From the NCBI GenBank assembly GCA_036245805.1, contig BTRK01000003.1, positions 2,728,001-2,792,000 of the forward strand: 64,000 bases of DNA, given 5' to 3'. Source of the DNA: Pristionchus mayeri (lineage: Eukaryota; Nematoda; Chromadorea; Rhabditida; Neodiplogasteridae). Every line of letters starts with the position of its first letter. Positions within the stretch are counted from its first letter, which is position 1. Of the stretch, positions 21,564 through 31,900 are shown piece by piece. Made by a program: the position numbers and the translations under genes. Under the pieces are notes generated by a model that saw only the letters and a program-made list of their open reading frames with translations, made no database searches and was not told the DNA's origin.

Positions 21564-21573
21564 CTTTTTATAG
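21564..21573 (-). promoter_or_regulatory. TATA-like box upstream of gene D
   Basis: CTATAAAAAG on the minus strand lies about 28-37 bases before the gene D ATG. This spacing would put transcription start only a few bases before the ATG, giving a very short leader. Sequence match only. Confidence 0.4.
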
Positions 21574-21930
21574 GAAATTATGCAGCAATAGTTCCCATTC
21601 TGATTCATTTGGCAAGCTTCTTTGTTTTCCTCTATATTCTGTGCTTACAACGGTTCTGAGAAAGGTTTTGAGAAAACTGCAAACGAAGATTATGCACGAT
21701 TAATGCTAGTGTCGAGATTCGATTGTATCGATTGTATTCGATTGTTCGATTGTGTAGAGACTAGATTTTTTTAAGACGTCTCCAGTAGAAGAAACAGGGT
21801 GAAAATGATTGTTACCAATGGATGATGATAATTTGGCTCATTCGATGTTCAATCGAAGATGTGCTGCGTGAAATTTATTGTGTACTCATCAAAACAGGAG
21901 TTGTTGCAAGGTATCCCTGCATGTTCTTTC
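21574..21930. other. Upstream region of gene D; no gene seen
   Basis: AT-rich. It contains a small cluster of TCGATTGTATCGATTG-like repeats at about 21716-21752. No coding signal. Confidence 0.4.
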
Positions 21931-22285
21931 CTTTGTGAGGAGGACCTGATCAATTTTGTATGCGAACTGACTGGATGACTTGATCGTTTATCCTTTCGCG
22001 AAATGCATCGCGAAAAGAAAGCGAGCAATAGGAAGGTGCACATAACAATACATTGGATAGAGTTCATTAGAGAGAGCGAAAATAGATAATCGAAAAGTGA
22101 GCAAGCTATGAGGGGTCTAAATAAGTGTCTGAAAGCGTGGGGGAAACCCGTTAGCCTCGGCTATTTCTTCTCAGTTTTAAAGTGTCTTGGTTGTCGATTG
22201 GGCAAATACTAGGCAATGTGAATCGTAGCGGTGGGAACCCGTGAGGAATACTGTAGTGTGGAGGTGGGTGACGCGCGTGTCACGC
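21930..22285. repeat. Duplicated block Q3 (shortened)
   Basis: Begins with the GATCGTTTATCCTTTCGCG and GGAAGGTGCACATAACAATAC landmarks and continues into GGTTGTCGATTGGGCAAATAC. It lacks the TATTCGAGGG segment that carries the foldback A target in other copies. Confidence 0.7.
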
Positions 22286-22286
22286 G

Positions 22287-24012
22287 TTAGATGCGCCGAA
22301 CTGCTGATTGGCCATCGCGTAGCAGAAGGGATTTACTGAAATTCGAATCGAATTAGAAAAATAGTTTTTGAAAACAATTCACGTCAATCAGTCAGATATC
22401 CAGTCATTTACTGAGATTATTTCCATAATGTCCCGAGTGACTATCGAACTAGCTAACGTATATTCAGAATACGAAGAATGGCTGAAACTCAACACTCGCC
22501 TGTTCATGTAGCACAGAAAGTACGTCCTGAGCGCCTTGCGCGCACGTTTTTCGCTGCGCCACTTGTACTCCTGCAATTGAGATTATTTTTTCAACTATCA
22601 TCATTCTCGCTCTCGCGGTCTAGGAAGCGAGGGAGTCTCTGAAGTAGTAGAATCTCCCGCTATATCTGTATCAATTTATCGCATCAGGCGGGTTTTCAAT
22701 CTCCTGCTCCAAATTTCAATTATCTAGCTTTTCTTTACGAGTCGTCTAGGAACCGAGATACGGAAATGAGCGAATTCATTTTTTTCTTTTCTCATTGACT
22801 TTTTCCACGCCTTGAGTGAAGATGGCACCTACCTTCTTCACTCGTTTCCTTCCACTCCTGCTCTTGAGCGCGGTGAGCATCCGCCACATTCGCCCCTCCT
22901 TCCGAAGAGACACGTGAGACACGGCGATTTTGTTCCACGTGAGACACGGCGATTGTTGGCACCGAGTTCTTACTGTTAGGAAGATACTGTAGGGTTGATT
23001 ACGGTATTCCACCGTGGAATACAGTTGAATTTCATAACTATATTGGCGATTCTATCTCTAAGAGTAATTGCGGATGCTAGAATGCTAACATATACGAATA
23101 ACCCTTGAAACTCTAAGCGAATCGGGATGAAAAGTAATTCAGTGATTGTTTTTGATAGATAGCGGAAATTAGCGATTATCGGCACCGAGTTCTTACTGAA
23201 AGAGGGATACTGTAGGTGGTGGGTAACGGTATACCCTAAATACTGTAGGTGTGTCTGCAGCGTGGGAGATCATGGAATTTTGCTACTTCTTGTTCTTTTT
23301 TATAGTGAACTGATAAAGCTGGAAAATTGTGAATGTTAGAAGCCATACATTTACGAAGAACTGGTGAAACTCAAGACGGTCTGTGAAGAAATGAATATTC
23401 AGATTGTTTTTCACGTTTTAACGGTTACAGAACCTGTGCTATGTGCTGAGTTCTTACTGTAAGGGAATAATGTAGGGTACTCGTACAGAATGCTTTTCTG
23501 AGTTATGGGATTTTGTTGCTATTATTTTTATACCAGACGCGCTCTCGCGAAGTGATTGCTATCACTCGAAGCAACACGAATACGATAAACTTCTGAAACT
23601 CAAAGCAAGCTTGGGAGAGATGCAATTCAGAGATTTTTTAGAGCAATCATAAACTGTACGATTGTAGGCGCCGAGTATGCCCTAATTACATTGGACGTTT
23701 CAGAAGGATGGTACCGAGGAATTTCATGGCTATTGATTATTTGTAGGAACCATTGAACAGGGACTTCAACAGGGACTCGTGAAACTCAAAGCGAACTGGG
23801 GCGGCATGCAAGGGAATGCCAATGCGAAGATTGTTTTTTTAGCGCTAAAAGAAACTTAGCAACTAATACCTATTCGAGGCCGTGACGATCATGTGGTGGG
23901 GGGATGCGTTATTGTTGCATCTGCTGCTGCAGCCGAGCTGCTCAGCGTCCTCGGAGGAGCGGGATGCTGCAGGAGGATGAGAGGAGTGACGGCGACGGAC
24001 GGGAGTGGAGGC
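22287..24012 (-). pseudogene. Muscarinic (GAR-type) receptor copy 3, broken
   Basis: Minus-strand remains: exon S 24012-23870 (143 bp, in frame, good acceptor TTTCTCAG and donor AATAG|GTATTAG). Loop-3 exon 22972-22833 has a good donor AAG|GTAGGT and encodes LRKEGRMWRMLTALKSRSG in one frame, but an internal duplication of ATCGCCGTGTCTCACGTG puts that frame out of register with the exon start. A chimeric remnant at 22570-22500 joins the first half of the TM6 exon to the last bases of the TM7 exon by deletion. The C-terminal exon 22335-22287 carries the same 5-bp deletion as copy 1 plus a second deletion that removes most of the C-terminal tail. It cannot encode a receptor. Confidence 0.72.
22973..23830. 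repeat. Tandem array T4
   Basis: About four units of 220-265 bp between the loop-3 exon and exon S of copy 3. Acceptor-like CACCGAGTTCTTACTG segments are near 22961 (the exon itself) and 23182, with decayed ones near 23446 and 23669. The unit near 23170 also retains GCGATTATCGGCACCGAG, matching several codons of the exon. Confidence 0.75.
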
Positions 24013-24357
24013 CTGAGAAATAATGCGATGTTCAAAATCATCGTCAACATCGGATCTTGAAACACTTTTCCGAAAATATTCGACAAAGATCCGATCTTGG
24101 CTGCGATTTTTACCACATGTTTATATTCCTCCGTCCAACTTTTTCATATTATTGCCAACTAGTCGAGGTGGGAATTGCTAGGCTCTTTTAGCGAACTCTT
24201 TCGCATTTTGGACTCCAAAGTTTGGATGGAATGGAAAGAGAAAATGAAAAGAAAGAATTGTTTTCTCTCTCCTGACATTTGAGTTTCACAGTGAACACAA
24301 TAGTTGAGGAAAGTTGAATCCTCAATTTTTGAATGTTTCAGAGAGAAAATATAAATT

Positions 24358-25251
24358 TCGTCGTCCTTCTCAGGCACTTCTAAAGACACATAAATTTCTC
24401 ACTTTTGCAGAGGCTCCTATCAGACAACGCGAATTGATTAGGTGTGGTCTTTTTCACACGTTACCTTCGCGCCTGAGGATACAGGCAAATTGGAGCGCCG
24501 CGCAAATGAATGCTAATCCACTCCCCCCGAGGAGTGGATTAGCATTTAAATTGGATCAGCGCGTCTTAATAAAGCAAAGGATATCTGGGACTTTCCTAGT
24601 TCCGCGCCAGGCACCGCCCCCTTGGTCCCGTCCCCAAGGAGAGGGGGGGGGTTGAACCGCGCTCCACCCCGAGGTGGATGGAGTCTGGATCCCTCCAAAA
24701 ATTTGCCGAAGGCATCCCCCCTCGAACTAAGGAATGTGATGTTCCAAAGAGTGGGGAGAAGCGAGATAAGGTCAGCCGCGCGCGCTCTCTATTCACGCCG
24801 GGTCTGAGAGCGCTGGGAGGAACGAGAGAGGGAGAGAGGGGAGTGCTCTCCTCAAAGGCAGGGGAGGGAGGGGCGAGAGGCGGGTCAGAGATCGCGAAGG
24901 GAGGGAAGCGGGAGGAGTCTGGCGCGGAAGTAGGAAAGTGCCGGATATCTTAATTACACGCTAAATTGCATGCTAAACAGATCGAACGTTAACTCACTGA
25001 ACAACACCAAAATGGGCATTCTCTTTTGAGCACTATTTCATCGAGCAACCTATCGTCAACAGAACTTCTTCCACACTTCGTCAGACTATCATCATTGGGC
25101 ACTTTGCGCGGCGCTCCAATTTGCCTGTATCCTCAGGCGCGAAGGTAACGTGTGAAAAAGACCACACCTAATCAATTCGCGTTGTCTGATAGGAGCCTCT
25201 GCAAAAGTGAGAAATTTATGTGTCTTTAGAAGTGCCTGAGAAGGACGACGA
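24358..25251. repeat. Perfect 149-bp inverted duplication flanking a GC-rich insert
   Basis: 24358-24506 and 25103-25251 are exact reverse complements (149 bp each). The right arm continues as an inverted copy of block Q (24945-25102), which is missing beside the left arm. Between them lie a hairpin (24509-24546) and a GC- and purine-rich segment (about 24590-24945). Exact identity suggests a recent inverted duplication or an assembly join. Confidence 0.8.
24509..24546. repeat. 16-bp perfect hairpin
   Basis: AATGCTAATCCACTCC at 24509-24524 pairs with 24531-24546 around the six-base loop CCCCGA. It sits exactly at the inner end of the left 149-bp arm. Confidence 0.7.
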
Positions 25252-25596
25252 GCTAGAGCGCTAATTCCCAGAAGTGAACCTTAGAATATTCCCAAAAGCT
25301 TAACCGCCAGGTTTCGTGAGCTTAGCTCAATGCCGCCGGGGTGCTGGAAAATATCAGACGTGGTAGTAGGGTCCTATCCGAGTTCCCATAATTCGGGAAC
25401 CAATGAACCAAACTTCACAAAAATTGGACTGTAGCCTCCTCAGATCATGGGCCGAACATCCCTAGAGTTACGAAGCTCTAACTTCATTTTGAAAAGCTCG
25501 GCATGGTCTGAGAGTCTGAGGTCCGAAAATAAGCTGTGGAAATTAAGCTGTGGGGAAACCCAAATTAGCTGTGGCGCTCCGCGCCACAGCTAATTA
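25252..25596. other. Unassigned segment ending in a perfect hairpin
   Basis: No gene. It has imperfect direct repeats of AAGCTGTGG (near 25545 and 25556). A 15-bp perfect stem, AATTAGCTGTGGCGC at 25563-25577 with 25581-25595, has a three-base loop. Block Q resumes just after the hairpin, so the whole segment looks inserted. Confidence 0.5.
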
Positions 25597-25987
25597 ACTG
25601 GAAGAATTGGTCGTTTATCCTCTCGTGAAATGCGAAACTGAGCAATAGGAAGGTGCACATAACAATACAACTAAATAGTATAAATTAGTTAATTATTCGA
25701 GTGGGCAAATAATCGTATTCAGCCTAGATTTGGTCATTAGATAGAGTTCATTAGAGAGAGCTAAAACAGTTAATCGAAAATAAGCGTTTGAAAGCGTGGG
25801 GGGAACCGGTTAGCATCGGCTATTAATTCTCAGTGTTAAAGTGAGTTGGACGGTGTGTTGTTGGTTGTCGATTGGGCAAATACTAGGCAATGTGAATCGT
25901 AGCGGTGGGACCCGTGAGGAATACTGTAGTGGGTAGGTGGGTGACGCGTGTCCGCGCGTCCGCGTGTCACGCGTCGCGTATCACGCG

Positions 25988-26537
25988 TTAGACGCGCCGG
26001 AAGTCCAGCTTGAAGATGCGCGTGAGCGCGCGCTTGAACTGCTGGTTGGCCATCGCGTAGTAGAAGGGATTGATCGGGCTGGAATTCGAATTCAAATATC
26101 ATAATATTTTTTAAACAGATAATTCACGTCAATCAGTCAGTTGCCTAATCCGTGAATGAAATTATTTTCTTACAACAACGGGTGACAGACATACAATGTT
26201 GGACTATCTTTTATTCGGACTAAGAGGAGCAGCTGAAACAAAACACTCCCCTGTTCATGTAACAGAGATAGTAGGATATGAAGTCATCGCACTGAAGCCC
26301 TGCAAATTGCTATTTAATCCTTTATCGTACCGTAAACCCCCCGGTCTACATCAGTTAGTGATCATTCTTACCACACTTCTACCGTATACTCACCGCCGAG
26401 TTCTTGCAGCTCTCACAGAAGCCGTAGATCTTCGCGAGAACGTAGAAGGGCGTCCGGAGAATCGCGAATGTGCTCAGGATTACGGTAATCGTCCTGAGTG
26501 CCTTCCGCGCACGGTTCTCGCTCCGGGACTTATACTC
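25988..26537 (-). pseudogene. Muscarinic (GAR-type) receptor copy 4, broken
   Basis: TM6 exon 26537-26394 has 48 codons and intact splice sites ([19 protein letters not shown]), but the conserved Trp of the WTP motif is Arg ([15 protein letters not shown]). TM7 exon 26299-26251 is 49 rather than 50 bp: a 1-bp deletion in GATGTACTTC shifts the frame, and the donor GT reads GG. C-terminal exon 26078-25988 is intact ([33 protein letters not shown]) with acceptor ATTCCAG. It keeps the most canonical NPxxY exon of all copies. Loop-3 and S exons are missing; only a T-array fragment remains upstream. Confidence 0.72.
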
Positions 26538-26869
26538 CTACAAGGACAATTTTTCCTTTCCTTCCTTTCAACTGTCCTCTTTCTCGCTCAGCTATCTAGG
26601 GAAGGGAGTTTTTGCAATTGCCAAAGCTCCCACTATTTGAGCATCTATTTATCATTTTGGTGGTATGTCATTATTGTTGTAGATATATCTACGGAATAGA
26701 ATATGGTGGAATTATTTTATATTTACATGTTAGTAGAGACTGATATTGTCATGCACATTCGGTTAGATACAAGTCTGCTGCTATGATCATTTGTTAAAAC
26801 GAATTACCTTCACTATTCTGGAGCCATTCTTCTAGCTAGATTTTTTATAAACAAAAGTCGGAGTGATTG
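26538..26869. other. No gene seen
   Basis: AT-rich sequence upstream (minus-strand sense) of receptor copy 4. The position where the loop-3 exon should occur has no recognisable match. Confidence 0.4.
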
Positions 26870-27030
26870 TGATTATTAGAAGCCCGTTGAATACAAGGCA
26901 CACGTGAATTTTTGGCAATTGAATATTTCTAGGAACAGGATCAAACCCTCGAATATTGTTTTTTTCCAGAAGCCCCTTGAATATGGAGAACAGGTGAAAC
27001 TCAAAGCAAACTGGGATGATTCTGATTTTG
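26870..27030. repeat. Tandem array T5 remnant
   Basis: Fragment with TTGAATATTTCTAGGAACAGG, AGAAGCCCCTTGAATA and GGTGAAACTCAAAGCAAACTG, matching the T unit. No acceptor-like segment survives. Confidence 0.6.
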
Positions 27031-27616
27031 AAAATGTTGAAGTTTGCTCGCTAACAGTAATTCTGCCAACCAAAAACTGATTGTTAAAGATTTTAAATCT
27101 CATTCTAAGCGACATCCCAACATGGGCAAAATCGAGGTCGGGGAAATCGATTTTTCAGAATTGGTCAAAGTTCGTCTTTTAAGGCGTATTTATATTCTTC
27201 TCAACTGCAAAAGCTATTTTATGATTGACACGATCAGATTTCATCAGTGATGTTTCTCCATTTTACCAAAAGAAAATTCTGGAATTGCCCATGACGATAT
27301 TCAGACCGAAATGTAAAAAAAAACCCTATCCCAAATTTTCAATTTTATATTTTATTAAGCAGATATTGATTACAAGAAAACTCTAGGGGAACATAGCTCG
27401 CAAGAGCAGCAAGATTCATTATTTAGCTCCGAAGTTGGATTTCCAACATATCTTTCTGATCTTTGATCTTTGACCTTTGCTAAAAACATGAAAGTTGTTC
27501 AGAGTAATTCCCCGATCATTTCGAGCGCAATGCCATCTCTGTATCTCATCTGGGAGCTGAAATACGCAGGAACCGTGTGTAAAAAAAATCCGGTTCTGGG
27601 ACCAATGACCTATGAG
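27031..27616. other. Fragments related to foldback elements
   Basis: 27520-27615 resembles the outer arm of foldback A (CTCATCTGGGAGCTGAAATAC against CTCATCTGTGAGCTGAAATAC, then CCGGTTCTGGGAC). 27090-27250 shares phrases with 2780-2990. No gene was recognised. Confidence 0.5.
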
Positions 27617-28517
27617 CCCGATTCTCTAAAAGTAGAACAAATTGTGGCACAGCGTTTTTTACGGAAATTTGTGAAAAGGGGTTCTCGATGGTGCTGAACA
27701 CAACGGTCTACTTCATTTTGAACCAACTCCACCGGTTAAGCCAGGCTGCATGTAGGCACCACCCACAATTCTCCCAATAACTAAGGTACCAATTTATCAA
27801 TCTAGTTCAAACTTTCACAGAGGCTGTAAGTGATGACCACCAAACCACCAATATCAAATTTGCATATCTCGCGATTTGAAAGTGCATGAAAAATCAGTTT
27901 TCGAATATAAGTCAAAAACTGAAAATACGAACTACACCGGCGGATGCCCCTCGCTCTGGCGATCATTTTTCGTATACAGGGTATGGTGTTAACGTTCCGC
28001 TCCCTTGAGTTACAATTATTTTTCCATGCAATTCTTGTGCCTTAGCCGCGCAATTGTGCGCGGAGAGTGAGAAATGAAATGAGTTTCACCCTCTCCTACA
28101 ATAGTCCAAGGCTACAATAACAAAAGATATCACGTAGGAGAGAGTGAAACTCATTTCATTTCTCACTCTCCGCGCACAATTGCGCGGCTAAGGCACAAGA
28201 ATTGCATGGAAAAATAATTGTAACTCAAGGGAGCGGAACTTTAACACCATACCCTGTATACGAAAAATGATCGCCAGAGCGAGGGGCATCCGCCGGTGTA
28301 GTTCGTATTTTCAGTTTTTGACTTATATTCGAGAACTGAGTCATTGGGAGAATTGTGGGTGGTGCCTACATGCAGCCTGGCTTAACCGGTGGAGTTGGTT
28401 CAAAATGAAGTAGACCGTTGTGTTCAGCACCTTCGAGAACCCCTTTTCACAAATTTCCGTAAAAACGCTGTGCCAGACCCTGTTGGAGATTGTTCGAGTA
28501 TTAGAGAATCGGGCTCC
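27617..28517. mobile_element. Foldback element E, about 0.9 kb
   Basis: The arms start GAGCCCGATTCTCTAA and end TTAGAGAATCGGGCTC. The inner arms (TGCAATTCTTGTGCCTTAG, CATTTCTCACTCTCCGCG) pair closely around a centre at about 28101-28133. The left arm carries about 115 bp (27785-27900) missing from the right arm. The 93-codon and 75-codon ORFs are arm translations. No transposase. Confidence 0.8.
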
Positions 28518-28900
28518 CATACCTAGAAACCGTAAGCTCCGCCCACTAGGAGAGGATAAAGAATAGCCAAAAAACGGGGCGAGAGACTGCGACGCGAATA
28601 CTGAACCATTTTCGATTATCAAGGTCGCATTCGATAGGTCTCATCAACTGCTACAACATACTTTTGGAGCACCATGATCGGAGAACATTTACTTAGTAAA
28701 AATCGATAAATAAGAAAAGTGATTGTGAAATGCAATAGTTCTAGCGGTCGGACTCTTACGCGCCTTTCCGCAGGAGTTTAGACGATTTGTTGATGAATTT
28801 CAAAGCAAAGAAAACGAAAATCGGAGGTCTCTCCGGTTCGCCGTTCCTTGTCAACGATTTGGGTCGACGGGCTTCACTGGAGCGCGCCTCTCTCCTCGGG
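28518..28900. other. Transition into the satellite; no gene seen
   Basis: Unique-looking sequence with CTCCGCCCACTAGG near 28532 and a GC-richer stretch from 28850. I recognise nothing coding. Confidence 0.4.
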
Positions 28901-31900
28901 TGTGCGTAAAGGGTGGCCACGGCCTACGGCCCCTACTGCGTAAAGGGCGGCCCTACGGCCCTACGGCCCTTACATCATTTCCATGTTGCCTCGTTTCCCA
29001 ACGGCCTACAGAAGTGTCTACGGCCCTGATGGCGTCATCTGACATATCTACGGCCCTGGTGACGTCATCTTCGACCCTACGCCCTTACTGCATAAAGGGC
29101 GGCCCTACGGTCCTTACATCATTTTCATGTTGCCTCGTGTCCCAACGGCCTACAGAAGTGTCTACGGCCCTGATGGCGTCATCTGACGTATCTACGGCCC
29201 TGATGGCGTCATCTGACGTATCTACGGCCCTGGTGACGTCATCTTCGACCCTACGGCCCTTACTGCATAAAGTACGGCCCTACGGTCCTTACATCATTTC
29301 CATGTTGCCTCGTGTCCCAACGGCCTACAGAAGTTTCTACGGCCCTGATGGCGTCATCTGGCGTATCTACGGCCCTGTTGACGTCATCTTCGACCCTACG
29401 GCCCTTACTGCGTAAAGTACGGCCCTACGGCCCTACGGCCCTCACATCTTTTCCTTCCTGCCTCGTATCCCAACGGCCTACAGAAGTGTCTACGGCCCTG
29501 ATGGCGTCACCTGACTTTTCTACGGTCCAGATGACGTCGTCTTCGACCCTACGGCCCTTACTGCGTAAAGGGCGGCCCTACGGCCCTACGGCCCTCACAC
29601 TATTTCCTTGCTGCCTCGTATCCCAACGGCCTGCAGAAGTGTCTACGGCCCTGATGGCGTCACCTGACGCGTCTACGGTCCAGATGACGTCGTCTTCGAC
29701 ACTACGGCCCTTACTGCGTAAAGGGCGGCCCTACGGCCCTACGGCCCTCACACTATTTCCTTGCTGCCTCGTATCCCAACGGCCTACAGAAGTGTCTACG
29801 GCCCTGATGGCGTCACTTGACGTGTCTACGGTCCAGATGACGTCGTCTTCGACCCTACGGCCCTTACTGCGTAAAGGGCGGACCTACGGCCCTACGGCCC
29901 TCACACTATTTCCTTGCTGCCTCGTATCCCAACGGCCTACAGAAGTGTCTACGGCCCTGATGGCGTCACTTGACGTGTCTACGGTCCAGATGACGTCATC
30001 TTCGACCCTACGGCCCTACGGCCCTTCGGCCCTCACATCATTTCCATGTTGCCTCGTGTCCCAACGGCCTACAGAAGTGTCTACGGCCCTGATGGCGTCA
30101 TCTGACATATTTACGGCCCTGGTGACGTCATCTTCGACCCTACGGCCCTTACTGCATAAAGGGCGGCCCTACGGCCCTACGGCCCTTCGGCCCTCACATC
30201 ATTTCCATGTTGCCTCGTGTCCCAACGGCCTACAGAAGTGTCTACGGCCCTGATGGCACCATCTGACGTATCTACGGCCCTGATGGCGTCATCTGACGTA
30301 TCTACGGCCCTGGTGACGTCATCTTCGACCCTACGGCCCTTACTGCATAAAGTACGGCCCTACGGTCCTTACATCATTTCCATGTTGCCTCGTGTCCCAA
30401 CGGCCTACAGAAGTTTCTACGGCCCTGATGGCGTCATCTGGCGTATCTACGGCCCTGTTGACGTCATCTTCGACCCTACGGCCCTTACTGCGTAAAGTAC
30501 GGCCCTACGGCCCTACGGCCCTCACATCTTTTCCTTCCTGCCTCGTATCCCAACGGCCTACAGAAGTGTCTACGGCCCTGATGGCGTCACCTGACTTTTC
30601 TACGGTCCAGATGACGTCGTCTTCGACCCTACGGCCCTTACTGCGTAAAGGGCGGCCCTACGGCCCTACGGCCCTCACACTATTTCCTTGCTGCCTCGTA
30701 TCCCAACGGCCTGCAGAAGTGTCTACGGCCCTGATGGCGTCACCTGACGCGTCTACGGTCCAGATGACGTCGTCTTCGACACTACGGCCCTTACTGCGTA
30801 AAGGGCGGCCCTACGGCCCTACGGCCCTCACACTATTTCCTTGCTGCCTCGTATCCCAACGGCCTACAGAAGTGTCTACGGCCCTGATGGCGTCACTTGA
30901 CGTGTCTACGGTCCAGATGACGTCGTCTTCGACCCTACGGCCCTTACTGCGTAAAGGGCGGACCTACGGCCCTACGGCCCTCACACTATTTCCTTGCTGC
31001 CTCGTATCCCAACGGCCTGCAGAAGTGTCTACGGCCCTGATGGCGTCACCTGACGCGTCTACGGTCCAGATGACGTCGTCTTCGACACTACGGCCCTTAC
31101 TGCGTAAAGGGCGGCCCTACGGCCCTACGGCCCTCACACTATTTCCTTGCTGCCTCGTATCCCAACGGCCTACAGAAGTGTCTACGGCCCTGATGGCGTC
31201 ACTTGACGTGTCTACGGTCCAGATGACGTCATCTTCGACCCTACGGCCCTACGGCCCTTCGGCCCTCACATCATTTCCATGTTGCCTCGTGTCCCAACGG
31301 CCTACAGAAGTGTCTACGGCCCTGATGGCGTCATCTGACATATTTACGGCCCTGGTGACGTCATCTTCGACCCTACGGCCCTTACTGCATAAAGGGCGGC
31401 CCTACGGCCCTACGGCCCTTACATCATTTCCATGTTGCCTCGTGTCCCAACGGCCTACAGAAGTGTCTACGGCCCTGATGGCGTCATCTGACATATCTAC
31501 GGCCCTGGTGACGTCATCTTCGACCCTACGCCCTTACTGCATAAAGGGCGGCCCTACGGTCCTTGCATCATTTTCATGTTGCCTCGTGTCCCAACGGCCT
31601 ACAGAAGTGTCTACGGCCCTGATGGCGCCATCTGACGTATCTACGGCCCTGATGGCGTCATCTGACGTATCTACGGCCCTGGTGACGTCATCTTCGACCC
31701 TACGGCCCTTACTGCATAAAGTACGGCCCTACGGTCCTTACATCATTTCCATGTTGCCTCGTGTCCCAACGGCCTACAGAAGTTTCTACGGCCCTGATGG
31801 CGTCATCTGGCGTATCTACGGCCCTGTTGACGTCATCTTCGACCCTACGGCCCTTACTGCATAAAGTACGGCCCTACGGCCCTACGGCCCTCACATCTTT

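Noticed and set aside
24678..24953. 91-codon ORF in the GC-rich insert
   Set aside because: Composition-driven Gly/Arg/Glu translation. The opposite strand is open too, and there is no homology or splice context.
1..28900. tRNA or rRNA genes
   Set aside because: I looked for TTCGAATCC-type T-loops and conserved rRNA segments by eye and saw none. A covariance-model search would be decisive.
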